A DNA stretch of 64,000 bases. It comes from JAHJQZ01 sp963676075 (GTDB lineage: Bacteria; Pseudomonadota; Alphaproteobacteria; Rhizobiales; Devosiaceae). The stretch covers positions 124,001-188,000 of the forward strand of contig CAXXNZ010000025.1 of the NCBI GenBank assembly GCA_963676075.2, written 5' to 3'. A model generated the notes under the pieces. It was not told the DNA's origin and searched no databases. It saw only the letters and a program-made list of their open reading frames with translations. The position numbers and the translations under genes are program-made. Positions 1 to 9,073 of the stretch are shown here, piece after piece (the stretch's first letter is position 1; every line of letters starts with the position of its first letter).

Positions 1-18
1 GGCCGGGAAATCCCGGCC
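1..18 (-). terminator. Hairpin after capsid gene
   Basis: GGCCGGG (1-7) and CCCGGCC (12-18) form a perfect 7-bp stem with a 4-base loop, 25 bases downstream of the capsid stop on the minus strand. Whether a T-tract follows cannot be seen because the window ends here. It could be a terminator or an attenuator between the capsid and the next late genes. Confidence 0.4.
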
Positions 19-42
19 CTTCTGCGTTTGAGGCGATCGGCC

Positions 43-1054
43 TCAGGTCAGCGTCAGCTTGCGCAACACCTTCGGCTTGGTGCAGAGCGAAATCGGATTG
101 GACTGCACTTCCATATGCCGGCCCTTGCCATTCTGAGATGCCCACTGCTTCATGTAGAACGGGATGCCGACCGTATTGACGGTCTCCTCGTAGTCCGCAG
201 GTGCGAAGCGCGTGATGAACAGTTCGCTCACACCGGTCGGCACGACGCGCGCCTCAGTGTCGGCGATATATGCCGAACCGAGATCCGCCGACGCCTTCGT
301 GCCGGTCTTGTAGCGCTCGAAGGTGAAACCGCCGAGCGAGTAGATATCCGGCACGTCCTGGCGCAGGGCGACGGCTCCCGACGTGTTGAGGAACGTGTCT
401 TTCACCGACTTGTGCCGCCACAGGAAGTTGTGAAGCGTGCGGCCGGTGTAGACGTGCAGCCCATCATAGGGTTCGTCGAGATCGTCCTCGATCGAATACT
501 GCACGCCCTGCAGCAACTGGATGACATCGGTCGCATCAACGTCCAGCTCGAGCGACACCGCCGCTGGCACCGCAATGCCGAAGCGATTGTAGAGATCGTG
601 CAACACCTTGCCGGACTTGGCGGTGACGATGCCCCTTGATTGCGCCGATGCGCTGATGCTCCAGCGTCATGGTCAGATCCTGAGCATGGCGCATGCCACG
701 CTTTTCGACCCTCCCTTGCAGGGTTTCGACCACGTTGTCGGTACCGAACTCGCGCACGCCCTGCACTTCGTCAGCCTTGATGAAGTCATCGCGCTGATAG
801 TGATCGACGTCGAACGGGATCAGCGTGCGATCGTCGTCGTCGGTTGTCTCACCAGGACCGCCGCGCGGCGACGGTTCGACGAGCGCAAGCTTGCCGTTGC
901 GGTTTTCGATCGAAACGCGAATGGAGGTAACGCCGTCTTCCTCGAACAGGCGGGACTTGCCGATCTGGCCGGGGCGGTAGGGTTCGCTGTTGATGGCGGC
1001 GGTCAGGCTCTGCACCGTGAAGCCTTCGCCATCCCAGATATCAATTGCGGGCAT
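43..1054 (-). pseudogene. Major capsid protein, lambda gpE family, one +1 frameshift
   Basis: The main structural subunit of the phage head shell. Two ORFs in different frames (1054 to about 632, then to 43) join into one protein of 336 residues if one C is removed from the CCCC run at 632-635. The junction then reads smoothly as RIGAIKG-IVTAKSGKVLHDLY. The length fits the lambda gpE family (about 340 residues), as does the N-terminal start MPAIDIWDGEGFT. It is the last visible gene of the head operon, downstream of the decoration protein. The extra base would truncate the capsid after about 140 residues. Because deleting a single base restores the whole frame, I read it as a probable sequencing error, although a real inactivating mutation cannot be excluded. 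Confidence 0.85.
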
Positions 1055-1129
1055 TGGTGAATTTCTCCGTCATGCATCGGCCGGCCACAGCCGGCTGCGA
1101 ATGCGCTACGTTGCTGGAAAGGCGCCCGC

Positions 1130-1522
1130 CTAGCGGACGTGGATGTTGACGCCGGCAGCCTTGAGCTGGGCGATCTTGGCGGCCACCTTGGCGTCGTCGT
1201 CGACACTGGCGTCGTAGACCATGAAGTCCTTCTTGACCTCGCCATCGCGGCGGAAGATCGCCACGTCGACATCGGCATCGGTCGCATCGACGCCATAAGT
1301 CAGGATGGCAACGGCGGTCTCCGCGCCCTCCTTGCCGACGACTTCGGCATTCGGGCTCGCGGTGTACTTTTTCGAAGCGGTGACCATGCCGAGCACGGTG
1401 CCGGGCTTGAGGATGCCGGATCCGGCAACGACCGTTGCATTCTCGTAGGAGCGATTGCCACTGGCCTCGCTCAGAACGAACCCCAGATTGCGAGGTCCCA
1501 TCGTCTTGGTTTCGAGCGGCAT
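1130..1522 (-). CDS. Head decoration protein, lambda gpD family
   Basis: A small head-stabilising protein that binds the outside of the expanded capsid. It is 130 residues, close to lambda gpD (110). The N-terminal part (NLGFVLSEASGNRSYENATV) followed by a Gly-rich loop with GTVLGMV, and a C-terminal region listing KVAAKIAQLKAAGV, match the phage decoration family. It lies between the scaffold gene (4 bases upstream) and the capsid gene, which is the lambda position. No frameshift is seen. Confidence 0.85.
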   Translation of the reverse strand: MPLETKTMGPRNLGFVLSEASGNRSYENATVVAGSGILKPGTVLGMVTASKKYTASPNAEVVGKEGAETAVAILTYGVDATDADVDVAIFRRDGEVKKDFMVYDASVDDDAKVAAKIAQLKAAGVNIHVR

Positions 1523-1525
1523 GGT

Positions 1526-2089
1526 CTACTCCTTGTTCGCCTGTTTGCGCCGCGACTCGTAGATCGCGGTGCTGTTGAGGGAGCGGCCCTTGGCCTGCGG
1601 CGCCGAAGCGGGGCTGGCAAGACCGGCGACCGACGCGACACGTCCGGCCTCGTAACTGGCGGCAGGGTCGGAATCGGCCTTGGCGTCGGAGACATTGCCG
1701 GTGATGAACCCGGTCACGTCCTCGGCGCTCATGTCCGGAGACTTCGCCGCCAGATCGAGAGCGGCAGACATGCGCTTGCCGTCGCCCTTGATGCCCTCGG
1801 CCGACAGGATGCCGGTCAGGCGTTCGCGTTCGACCTTGGCGCCGCTTTCCTCGCCTTCAGTGAAGGCGGCCGAAACGGCGTCCTTTGCCGCTTCGGCAAT
1901 CGCCTGGTCGGTGATGCCCGCCAGAATTGCGGCGGCGGACGTGCCATTGTTCACGCTCATCGAGATCTCCTCTTCCTGCGTGTCCGGACGTCCGCCAGTT
2001 GGGACATCCTCGTTCCCCGAATCCGGGGTGTGCTCAACCGCACCCGAGCCTGTCGCAGCACGGATGGCGGCCAAAAACGAATTGGCCAT
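1526..2089 (-). CDS. Nu3-like head scaffold protein with probable internal start
   Basis: A 187-residue, Ala/Glu/Lys-rich protein without membrane segments, placed between the S49 protease and the decoration protein, where lambda encodes Nu3. The C-terminal half (RERLTGILSAEG, then AALDLAAKSPDMSAEDVTGFIT) resembles the tail that many phage S49 proteases carry as an in-frame scaffold domain. Here it is separate: the S49 stop at 2092 is followed two bases later by this ATG. A second start, Met44 at 1958-1960, has a strong GAGGAG ribosome site just upstream and would yield a 144-residue form. That echoes lambda, where the scaffold arises from an internal start. The scaffold role is inferred from position and composition. 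Confidence 0.65.
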   Translation of the reverse strand: MANSFLAAIRAATGSGAVEHTPDSGNEDVPTGGRPDTQEEEISMSVNNGTSAAAILAGITDQAIAEAAKDAVSAAFTEGEESGAKVERERLTGILSAEGIKGDGKRMSAALDLAAKSPDMSAEDVTGFITGNVSDAKADSDPAASYEAGRVASVAGLASPASAPQAKGRSLNSTAIYESRRKQANKE

Positions 2090-2091
2090 TG

Positions 2092-3008
2092 TCAGTTCCT
2101 GTTCGCTTCCTTGATGAAAGTGTCGAAGGCTTGCAGCGGGTCGCCGATAGCATCGACAAGTCCGAGATCGACGGCCTCACGAGCCGTGTAGACTTGCGCC
2201 TCGGTCTTGAGCGCCGCCGCCTTGTTGAAGCGCCGCCCGCGCCCCATGCCAACCTCAGCAGCGAAGCGGTCGCGCATGGTATCGACGACAGACTGCAGCT
2301 GCGCGGCGACGTCATCCGGCAAAGGTTCGTACGGGTTACCATCGACCTTGTGCTTGCCGGAATAGATGAAGGTCACATCGATCCCGTCCATTTCGAGAGC
2401 CTTCGACCAGTCCGCATGCATGGTCACCACGCCGATCGAGCCCGTGCCGCCGAACTCCGGCATAATGATCTGCCGGGCCTGGCTGGCGAGAAGATAGGCC
2501 GGCGGAATAGGCATAGTCGGTCAGGATCGATATGGTCGGCATCTGCTTGGAAAGCGCGCGCATGGCAGCGGCCGTTTCAAACGCCCCGTTGACCATGCCG
2601 CCGAAGCTGTCGATCTCGAACACCGCGCCCTTGATGCCGACACGCGTCGCAGCGCGCGAGATCTGGGTCATCAATCCCTGATAGGACGTCTCCCCTGACG
2701 ACTGGCCAATCCAAGCCCCCTTTTGAACCAGCGTGCCTTCAATCGGGATCACAGCGATATTGTCGACAACCTGGAACGGCATGACGTCGTGGCGTTCATA
2801 GGCGCGACCAAGCCCGTCGCAGAGAATGCCGGCAGACGGTCGACCATTGGCAAAGGCCGTGTGCTCGACCGGCGCATCGCCGTTGACCACATGGATCGGC
2901 ATGCCGGTCAGGCGTGGTCCAAGGGGCATGAACCAGAGTCTCGGCCTTGCCGGGATGATAGAGATGCGGCTGATCGAAAAGCAAATTGCAGATGCGGTCG
3001 AAAGACAT
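2092..3008 (-). pseudogene. S49-family prohead protease (lambda gpC-like), two +1 frameshifts
   Basis: A signal-peptide-peptidase-like serine protease that matures the phage prohead. Three reading frames combine into one 304-residue protein if one G is removed from the GGGG run at 2923-2926 and one C from the pair at 2499-2500. The restored protein begins MSFDRICNLLFDQPHLYHP, contains the S49 core (AVIPIEGTLVQKG, EIDSFGGMVNGAFE) and the nucleophile region TDYAYSAAYLLASQA. The second extra base falls directly after the presumed catalytic Ser (YSAAY). Start at 3008 was chosen because the family N-terminus lies in that frame, five bases after the connector stop. Removing both bases makes the whole length divisible by three, which supports one original gene. 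Confidence 0.83.
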
Positions 3009-3011
3009 GGG

Positions 3012-3272
3012 CTAGATCCAGTTCACGCGTTTGGCGAAGCCGCGTCCGTTCGCCTTTGGTCTTGGCGCATGCGGTCTCGTAGCGCGCAATCAATGCCTGC
3101 AACCGCGGCAGGTTCGCCTCGGTAAACTGCACCTTCCTCGCCCTGGATGTTCGTGAGCCCCCACGGCGCCACCGATGGCCAGCTTGATCTCGATGCGCTT
3201 TAGCGCATTGACCACGTCGCACGGGCTTTCGAGATCGACTTCGGTTCCATCGATCATCACCAGATTGCTCAT
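3012..3272 (-). pseudogene. gpW-like head-tail connector, three +1 frameshifts
   Basis: The raw sequence yields only a 60-codon ORF. Removing one base from each of three G/C runs (plus strand C-run 3158-3162, CC 3132-3133, CC 3040-3041) gives an 85-residue protein. It starts MSNLVMIDGTEVDLES, continues ALKRIEIKLAIGG, then EEVQFTEANLPRLQALIARYE, and ends FAKRVNWI before a TAG at 3012-3014. An N-terminal helix, a short beta hairpin carrying a V-x-F motif and a second helix match the fold and motif order of phage gpW head-completion proteins. The start overlaps the portal stop. Three insertions in 261 bases is the densest cluster of apparent errors in the window. The family assignment rests on pattern similarity only. 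Confidence 0.6.
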
Positions 3273-4903
3273 GCGGCGGTCCCTGCCTTGCTGTCGTCGT
3301 CGGTCGTTTTCGACGATCCATTCTGGCGCGGCGCGTAAGGAGACTGCATGCCCGCCGCGACATAGCGTTTGTGCAGCTGCACACGCGCATCGAATATTTC
3401 CTCTGGATCGTGACCGAGTTCGCCAGCCTCAATCTCAACGGTCGACGTGGCGTTTTGCATGCGCTCGCTTGCACCCTTCGCGCTTTTTTCGTCGTCGGCT
3501 GTCGGCTTCGATGGTCCCTGCCACTGTGCCCAGCTGAGGGCCTCGCGATTGGCCACGAATGCCGCGTACCCGCCTTTGAACGGAAGGCGCCCCTCACCGA
3601 CTTCCTCGTCGAGCCATGCTTCGAAGATCATCTGCGCCTGTGGTGCCGCAATGCGTTCGCGACGCCGAACGACAACCGGCCAGATCGACGAGTTTTCCAT
3701 GCGCACCGAAGAATAGGTCGCACCCTCGTGGTTCATCGTCAGCCCACCATAGGTGATGCCGATGGCGCGCGCCATGTCGCGGCTGAGTGCGTTGGCGAAT
3801 GGCTGGTACTGTTCGCCCGGCGTCTTGACGCCATGGGTCTCGAACTTCTCGCCCGGCCCGAGATGGGAAACCAGCGGATCGCCGCTCATGTCAATGCCGC
3901 TCTTTTTCGCGGCGCTGATCTGGGCTGCGAGCATGCCGATGAACTCTTTGACGATGGTTTCGCCGTTCTCGGTATCTAGGTCCTTCAGGGTTTCGAGCGC
4001 CTCGAAGGCTTCCTGAGACGGCCTCTCGCTGGTCAGTGTTGCCGCGAACACGGTCTGCAGGATGGCGGTTTGCAGCGTCGCATCATCGAGCGTTTCCGCC
4101 TGGATATGCTTGCGGAAAGCCGGCGCCAGTCGCGAGATGCCGCGAACGTCGAGCGCGTCCTGCGGATCGAAGATATGCATGACGACAGGGCGCCCGCTTC
4201 GGTCAAAGGCCGGCCAGCGGCGCTTGTCCCAGAAGCCGGTGTTGCGCTCCTGGAACAGGTACTGCACCGCGCGGCCATTGGTGTCGTGATAGACGCCCTG
4301 GAACAGACCTTCGATCTCATTCGTGTCCTGCACCAGCCGCGTCGGCGGTACCATCAGGGCCTTTGTGCCCGTCTTGATGCCATACTCTCTGCGTTCGGCC
4401 CGGGTCATGTAGCGCATGACGCCCGTGACTTCGCCATAGGCCATGTCGTGCCGGAGACCGATATCGATCATTTGCGGCACCGTGAACTTGCCGCGGAAGT
4501 CGCATTCCCTGGCGTTCCACGCCCACATTTTCCACTCGGACTTGACCAGCTTGATCCAGTCCGTCCGCTCGGATTCGCTATACCCGAGCCGGCTCATCAC
4601 CTCCTTAGTCGGAAGGTAATTCAGCCCGAGCTCTGCCCCGACCGTGTCCGCGATCACCTGGTCCGCCGCGCCGCGCAACCGGCCCGAGTTCATCAGCAGG
4701 TCCATGGCTAGGCCTGCCGAGCGCCGCCAGATGCGACGCACCTCGTCGCGGTGATCCATCAGCACCGCTGGCCGCGTCGAGATGATGTTCGAGCGCGTGT
4801 CCCGCAGATAGCCAGCCGACGGGCGAACGGGCGCCGGCACGACAGCCGCCGCGGCCGCGACACTCCGCCCGGCCTTCACCCTCACCTTCGGCTTTACTTT
4901 CAT
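3269..4903 (-). CDS. Phage portal protein, lambda gpB family
   Basis: Forms the dodecameric channel at the head vertex through which DNA is packaged and ejected. The 544-residue length matches lambda gpB (533). The family pattern is seen throughout: arginine-rich N-terminus, HRDEVRRIWRRSAGLAMDLL, GEVTGVMRYM, HIFDPQDALDVRGISRLAP, and FANALSRDMARAIGITYGGLTMNHEGATYSSVRMEN-type core. The C-terminal 40 residues are polar and probably disordered. It starts three bases after the TerL stop and overlaps the next gene at its stop. Reading frame is intact. Confidence 0.93.
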   Translation of the reverse strand: MKVKPKVRVKAGRSVAAAAAVVPAPVRPSAGYLRDTRSNIISTRPAVLMDHRDEVRRIWRRSAGLAMDLLMNSGRLRGAADQVIADTVGAELGLNYLPTKEVMSRLGYSESERTDWIKLVKSEWKMWAWNARECDFRGKFTVPQMIDIGLRHDMAYGEVTGVMRYMTRAERREYGIKTGTKALMVPPTRLVQDTNEIEGLFQGVYHDTNGRAVQYLFQERNTGFWDKRRWPAFDRSGRPVVMHIFDPQDALDVRGISRLAPAFRKHIQAETLDDATLQTAILQTVFAATLTSERPSQEAFEALETLKDLDTENGETIVKEFIGMLAAQISAAKKSGIDMSGDPLVSHLGPGEKFETHGVKTPGEQYQPFANALSRDMARAIGITYGGLTMNHEGATYSSVRMENSSIWPVVVRRRERIAAPQAQMIFEAWLDEEVGEGRLPFKGGYAAFVANREALSWAQWQGPSKPTADDEKSAKGASERMQNATSTVEIEAGELGHDPEEIFDARVQLHKRYVAAGMQSPYAPRQNGSSKTTDDDSKAGTAA

Positions 4904-4906
4904 GGT

Positions 4907-6877
4907 CTAGCGGTTCCAGCCCTTGGTCAGATCGTTGAGGTTGCCGGGTTTCTTCTTTTCCTGCGGCGCTGCGGCGATCGCCTCGCTCGCAGACGAGAGC
5001 AGATCTACCGGTTGAGCCGGAATGAGCCGCGCGCGAAGCGCCGCCCATCCGTCGCTTGTCAGCTTAGACAGTCCCATCAGCTCGGCCATGGCCATGGCGA
5101 TCACCCTGCAGTCGAGATAGTGGTTGTCGCGCCGGAGCTTCATCCACTCTTGGTGCAGCTTTCCCTTGACCAGCTGCTGCGCGAAATACTCCGAGGTGAT
5201 CTGCCGGAAATACTCCTTGTCCTGCCAGATCGCGAAATGGCAGAAGCCCGGCGGATCAGCATCCTGGCCGGAACTGCGACCGGGTGTGCGCAGATGGCCG
5301 TAAAACTCCGACTTGAGACCCCAAGTGCCGATAGGCCAGGTCTTCGCTCCACGTACCTTTTTGACCTTGCCGAGCTTGTTCGGCAGCCGCTTGACCGGCG
5401 TGCCGATCGCAGGAACGGCGCGCCCGTCAACACCCTTGGTCGTGTAGCAATTCGGCCGACGCGCGCACCACACAAGCACCTGCGTCGTGCGGTTGCCGTC
5501 GCCGCCGTCCACGCCCATGGCGTCGACGCGTCGCGTGCCGCCGAACGAGTCCTTGAACTCCCGTCTGTAGACCTCGTCGAGCCTGGGCCAGGCTCCGGCA
5601 AGCGGATTGTCCGTGTCGCCTTCGAGAAAGGCGATAAACACCGGCCAGCTTTGCCGGTCCTCGCCGAGCGCCAGGACCTCGACGTAGATCCCGTCATGCT
5701 GCACGTCGGCGCCAGCGACGAAGATCAGACCCTCGGGAGGAATGACTCCCTCCGGATAGTCTTCGCGACGTTCGAACAGGCGCTCCCAATCCGGCGCGTC
5801 GCCCTTGATCTTGTAGGGCAACCCAAGCACCAGGTTGGTGAAACCCTTGGCACCCTCCTCGCCCTTTTTCTCGCGGTCGAGCCACTCTTCGGCAATCGCC
5901 TCGTAGCTCATCATCAGCGAGATGAAGGCATCGACATGAAAGCCTGGATGCCGTCCCTCACCCGGAGCGGCGGCGATGAAGTCACCAAGGCGAACGGCCT
6001 CGACCCGTTCCATTTCCGAAATATGATGCCCGCAGTGCGGGCACTCGTAATGGCTCTTGTGCGGGTGCACCCGATCGATGGCAAAGCCTTCGTCGGACTG
6101 CACGAACACCTTGTGACACTCAGGACACGGCACATTCCAGTACCGCTGGTCCGAACGCTGAAACGACCGATCGACCCGGCAATGCCCTGGCTCGTCGCCG
6201 AGCGGATCCCCGCTATCGAGTTCCGGCGTCGACAGCTCAAGGATCTTCCACAGCTTCAGCCGCCGGAACGCCGTGAAGCGCCCAAAGAACAAAACCTCCG
6301 GGTCATCGCCGTTCGGCGTGTTGGCCCACTTGGAAACCTCGTCCTTGACGCCGTAGCGCGTCGTTTTTGCCGACAGGTCCATGACCGTGTTGGCATTGGC
6401 GAGGATGATCGATCCGCCGACGAACCGCTTTTCATATGTGGTCGACCCGGCACCCGAGCGGCTGACCGTCGGCAGGATGATCCGTTTCTTCGTTTCGCGC
6501 TGCCAGGCGTCGATCATCGGCTGAAGCTTCAGCCCATTCATTTCCTGCAGCGCATCCTTGCCGGGCACACCGTAAAGGATGTTGTCCGGCGCGACCTCGG
6601 CCAAATAGAGCGACCAGGCCAGCGCCAGAATAGAGATGCCGGTTTGCTGGCTTTTTCGGATCGTCACCAGGTTCGCCGGGTGATCGATGTCGAGCACGTC
6701 GGCGATCGGCCCGAGATAAGGGGCGTCGAACTCGTTCCAGTTCTCGCCCTTCTTCGGCCCGTCGATGAGAACGATATTCTTGGGCAGCCACTGCCGAAAC
6801 GGTTGCGGCGGCTTCGGCATGATGGCCTCGGCCAGCCGCTCCGCCACGAAGCGAAGGGCGCCGGGATGATTTGTCAT
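4907..6877 (-). CDS. Terminase large subunit, GpA family
   Basis: The packaging motor and cos-cleaving nuclease, acting with TerS and docking on the portal. 656 residues, close to lambda gpA (641). The ATPase domain has a Walker-A-like KSQQTGIS at 75-82 and an acidic pair in GVKDEVSKW at about 179-180. A zinc-ribbon-like segment follows (CPEC at 251-254, CPHC at 279-282). The nuclease region begins with VAGADVQHDGIYVE. The start ATG overlaps the TerS stop by four bases (ATGA), indicating coupling. The GpA family suggests cohesive-end packaging, which is family knowledge. No frameshift. Confidence 0.95.
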   Translation of the reverse strand: MTNHPGALRFVAERLAEAIMPKPPQPFRQWLPKNIVLIDGPKKGENWNEFDAPYLGPIADVLDIDHPANLVTIRKSQQTGISILALAWSLYLAEVAPDNILYGVPGKDALQEMNGLKLQPMIDAWQRETKKRIILPTVSRSGAGSTTYEKRFVGGSIILANANTVMDLSAKTTRYGVKDEVSKWANTPNGDDPEVLFFGRFTAFRRLKLWKILELSTPELDSGDPLGDEPGHCRVDRSFQRSDQRYWNVPCPECHKVFVQSDEGFAIDRVHPHKSHYECPHCGHHISEMERVEAVRLGDFIAAAPGEGRHPGFHVDAFISLMMSYEAIAEEWLDREKKGEEGAKGFTNLVLGLPYKIKGDAPDWERLFERREDYPEGVIPPEGLIFVAGADVQHDGIYVEVLALGEDRQSWPVFIAFLEGDTDNPLAGAWPRLDEVYRREFKDSFGGTRRVDAMGVDGGDGNRTTQVLVWCARRPNCYTTKGVDGRAVPAIGTPVKRLPNKLGKVKKVRGAKTWPIGTWGLKSEFYGHLRTPGRSSGQDADPPGFCHFAIWQDKEYFRQITSEYFAQQLVKGKLHQEWMKLRRDNHYLDCRVIAMAMAELMGLSKLTSDGWAALRARLIPAQPVDLLSSASEAIAAAPQEKKKPGNLNDLTKGWNR

Positions 6878-7494
6878 TCGGCTGCGGCCTCGTCCGCGAT
6901 CGGCTCATCCTCCCGCGGTGCGTTGGCCGCGATTGACGCCAATCGTTCAGAAATGCGGGCCGCTATCTCCGCACTGATCTTCCTGAGTGTCATACGCGCG
7001 CCGCTCGTGCCTTCCTTTGAGACGGCGAGCGCGACGTCATCGGCATAATTCTGCAGCCGTGAAATGTCAGCCTGGATGGCCCTACCTGCCCGCAAGAGAG
7101 CATCGTCATATTTGTCGGTCCGGAGCAGCTGCCCCATCTCAACGTTATGATCCAGCTGCTCGCGCTGCAGCCGCAACCACGCCTGCCGCCGCATCGCCTC
7201 GTCGCGGCTATCGTCGTCCTCTGCGCCTTCTTCCCCGCCCTCGAACAAGTCCGGCTTTGTCTTGCGGCCAGCCTTCACCTTTGCCGAATCTGAGTAGCGT
7301 CCGCGCAGGTGGTCGAGGTGAGCCAGGCTGACCCGGATAACCCTGCCCCGGCCGTCGCGCTCGACCGGCAGCTCGTGACCACCATCGAGCAGGGCCTTCA
7401 CGGTTTTGGAGATCGCCTGCTTGGAAACCCCTTCCCGCGTGGCGATTTCGCCGGGCGATAGCATCACGAGCGTGCTGTCAACCTGTCCCGGCAT
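6874..7494 (-). CDS. Terminase small subunit, Nu1-like
   Basis: DNA-recognition subunit that brings TerL to the packaging site. 206 residues. The N-terminus holds a winged helix-turn-helix (SPGEIATREGVSKQAISKTVKALLDGG) as in Nu1-type proteins. An acidic linker (EGGEEGAEDDDSRDE, about residues 85-100) leads to a helical region (QREQLDHNVEMGQLLRTDKYDD) likely used for oligomerisation. It directly precedes terL with an ATGA overlap, the position expected for terS. Confidence 0.8.
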   Translation of the reverse strand: MPGQVDSTLVMLSPGEIATREGVSKQAISKTVKALLDGGHELPVERDGRGRVIRVSLAHLDHLRGRYSDSAKVKAGRKTKPDLFEGGEEGAEDDDSRDEAMRRQAWLRLQREQLDHNVEMGQLLRTDKYDDALLRAGRAIQADISRLQNYADDVALAVSKEGTSGARMTLRKISAEIAARISERLASIAANAPREDEPIADEAAAE

Positions 7495-7602
7495 CCTGAC
7501 AACCCTGTCAACCCAACCTCAAACACTGAAAAACTACCGAAATCCCGGGCTGCTTCCGCACCGCGTGGTGTTGGGGCGGGATACGGTCCCTAAACCGCCC
7601 GG

Positions 7603-8181
7603 CTAGGTGAATGCCCCGCCGGTGGCCCTGTTGATTTCGTGAAGAACGCGGCGCGGGAGGATCGCGCGGCTGGCCGCCTCGAACTGCTCGGCGCTTTCGT
7701 CCTTGACCATCTCGGCCGGGATGATCACGCCGGACGTTACTCGCATCAGAGGCAGACGGGACGAGCCGACGCGCTGCCAGACCTGACCGCCCATGTTCAG
7801 TTCGACCCTATTCGGGAACCGGCCGCCCTTCATGAAGGTCGACTGGAACACGCGGCGCTTGTTAAACGGTTTTGCCGACACGCCCTTGCGCGTTTCGCGC
7901 GCATCAAAGTAGTGCAGCCCGATGTCGCCACCGCCCGCCGATATCCGATAGGTCAGGTTGTTCCAGGACGGCTTGGTTTTCTTGAGCGCGCGGGCCAGAA
8001 GCTTGCGCTTGAGACCGGTCTGGCCGGTCAGGGCACGAACGACACGCGTCCAGACCATATCGCCGGTTCGGCTTAGCGCACGCTGATAGATTTGCGGCGC
8101 ATCGTTCCGACCAAGCCGCCGGAGCGTGCGCTCGAACCGTTCGACCTCGTGGAAATCCTTCCATCTCAGTTCGGTCGTCAT
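7603..8181 (-). CDS. Probable minor tail protein Z-like phage protein
   Basis: A basic 192-residue protein preceding the terminase genes. It starts with a helix (FHEVERFERTLRRLGRNDAPQIYQRALSRTGDMV), then many Lys/Arg-rich strands and a Pro-Leu-Met-Arg segment (SSRLPLMRVTSGVIIPAEMV). This order resembles the gpZ/HK97-gp10-type tail-completion family, in which a conserved segment of the form P-x-R-V-x-G-x-S/I-I-P appears near the C-terminus. It is the first gene after the terminator at 8228-8258 and the palindrome at 8194-8217, so probably the first of the late operon. In lambda, Z lies with the tail genes, so position does not confirm the call. The alternative is an unassigned phage protein. 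Confidence 0.5.
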   Translation of the reverse strand: MTTELRWKDFHEVERFERTLRRLGRNDAPQIYQRALSRTGDMVWTRVVRALTGQTGLKRKLLARALKKTKPSWNNLTYRISAGGGDIGLHYFDARETRKGVSAKPFNKRRVFQSTFMKGGRFPNRVELNMGGQVWQRVGSSRLPLMRVTSGVIIPAEMVKDESAEQFEAASRAILPRRVLHEINRATGGAFT

Positions 8182-8193
8182 CGGCTTCTCCGG

Positions 8194-8217
8194 TCAAGAC
8201 GCCAATTGGCATCTTGA
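8194..8217. promoter_or_regulatory. 24-bp palindrome before late operon
   Basis: TCAAGA and TCTTGA arms flank a GCCAATTGGC core, giving a 24-base inverted repeat with one mismatched pair. It lies between the terminator of the previous gene and the start at 8181, where a late promoter or operator would be. The extended 30 bases (8191-8220) match the complement of 16770-16799 at 27 positions. The core also resembles the repressor operator half-sites at 18.4 kb. Confidence 0.45.
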
Positions 8218-8227
8218 AAGCGCCAAT

Positions 8228-8258
8228 CAAAAACCCGCCGGGCGTGTTCCCGGCGGGT
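8228..8258 (-). terminator. Intrinsic terminator ending the early region
   Basis: ACCCGCCGGG (8233-8242) pairs with CCCGGCGGGT (8249-8258) around a six-base loop. On the minus strand the stem is followed by TTTTTG. It would stop leftward transcription coming from the early operon and the gene at 8375-9073. Confidence 0.75.
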
Positions 8259-8374
8259 CATCGATCAGCAGCTTCGGGGTGAATCTCGATTCAGGCGTTT
8301 TCGTCCTGATTTGTTGTCCGCAACATTGTCAAGGATTGCGCGCAGGTCAAACCGGCATCAATAGGCCGCCCTAC

Positions 8375-9073
8375 TCAATCGCCGGCATCCGGCCGCAAAT
8401 GGGCATAGGCGCCGCCGCTGCCACGCGTGTCCGAGGGGCGGGCGTTCTCCCATCTCGCGTCATCCCGCCGCGCATCGAGCGATTCGACGTAAGGGATTTG
8501 CACCGGGCCTTTGTCCTCAAGCCCAGCCCATGGGCGCGCCGGCAGGAGTGGCCCGGTCACGGTATAGGCGGAAAGAGCGTCAGCCAGTTCCTTTTTGAGC
8601 GTGATCAGGGCCTCGCGCCACAAGGTCCACGCCGCCCGCTCATAATCGATTTGCCGGACATGGGCATCATAGGCACGCCAGTCGAGCATCGGCCCAATCT
8701 TGCCACGCCTGTTTTCCGGATCCTTATAGATCCAGCGCGGCTGGCCGTTACCGCTCAGCATTTGCGCCGGCTCGCCATAGCCTTCTTCGCCCCAGGACGG
8801 GCGCGAGCCTATCCGGCCATGGATGATCACCACGAATTGCGCTTCGGACGGCAAGCGATCGATGGCAGCGCGCACCGCAAGCGCATCGTCATTGTCATTG
8901 AGCCCGACGCCTGGCGGCGGCAGTCCGTAGCTCACCGATTTGTCGATCCGTGTGCCAAGCGTGGCGACGTCGCCGGCCAATACCGACCCGCCAGCATTCG
9001 ACGTCCAGCCCAGACCCTGTTCACGCAAGGCCCAGGTCACCAGCCGCTCGATATCAATGCTTTGAGTGACCAT
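8375..9073 (-). CDS. Hypothetical phage protein
   Basis: 232 residues, soluble, no recognised domain. It contains FVVIIHGRIGSRPSWGEEGYGE, an Arg/Lys/Asp-rich middle, and a tryptophan-rich segment (MLDWRAYDAHVRQIDYERAAWTLWREALITLKKEL) predicted to be helical. The C-terminal 40 residues are polar. It is separated from the helicase gene by the iteron block and is followed by an intrinsic terminator, so it may be the last early gene. The position before the late genes would suit a late regulator, but nothing in the sequence shows DNA binding. Function unknown. Confidence 0.6.
   Translation of the reverse strand: MVTQSIDIERLVTWALREQGLGWTSNAGGSVLAGDVATLGTRIDKSVSYGLPPPGVGLNDNDDALAVRAAIDRLPSEAQFVVIIHGRIGSRPSWGEEGYGEPAQMLSGNGQPRWIYKDPENRRGKIGPMLDWRAYDAHVRQIDYERAAWTLWREALITLKKELADALSAYTVTGPLLPARPWAGLEDKGPVQIPYVESLDARRDDARWENARPSDTRGSGGAYAHLRPDAGD

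Noticed and set aside
4751..7048. 765-codon plus-strand frame opposite the terminase and portal
   Set aside because: Shadow of high-GC coding on the minus strand; no domain, no ribosome site, and the minus-strand terminase is unmistakable.
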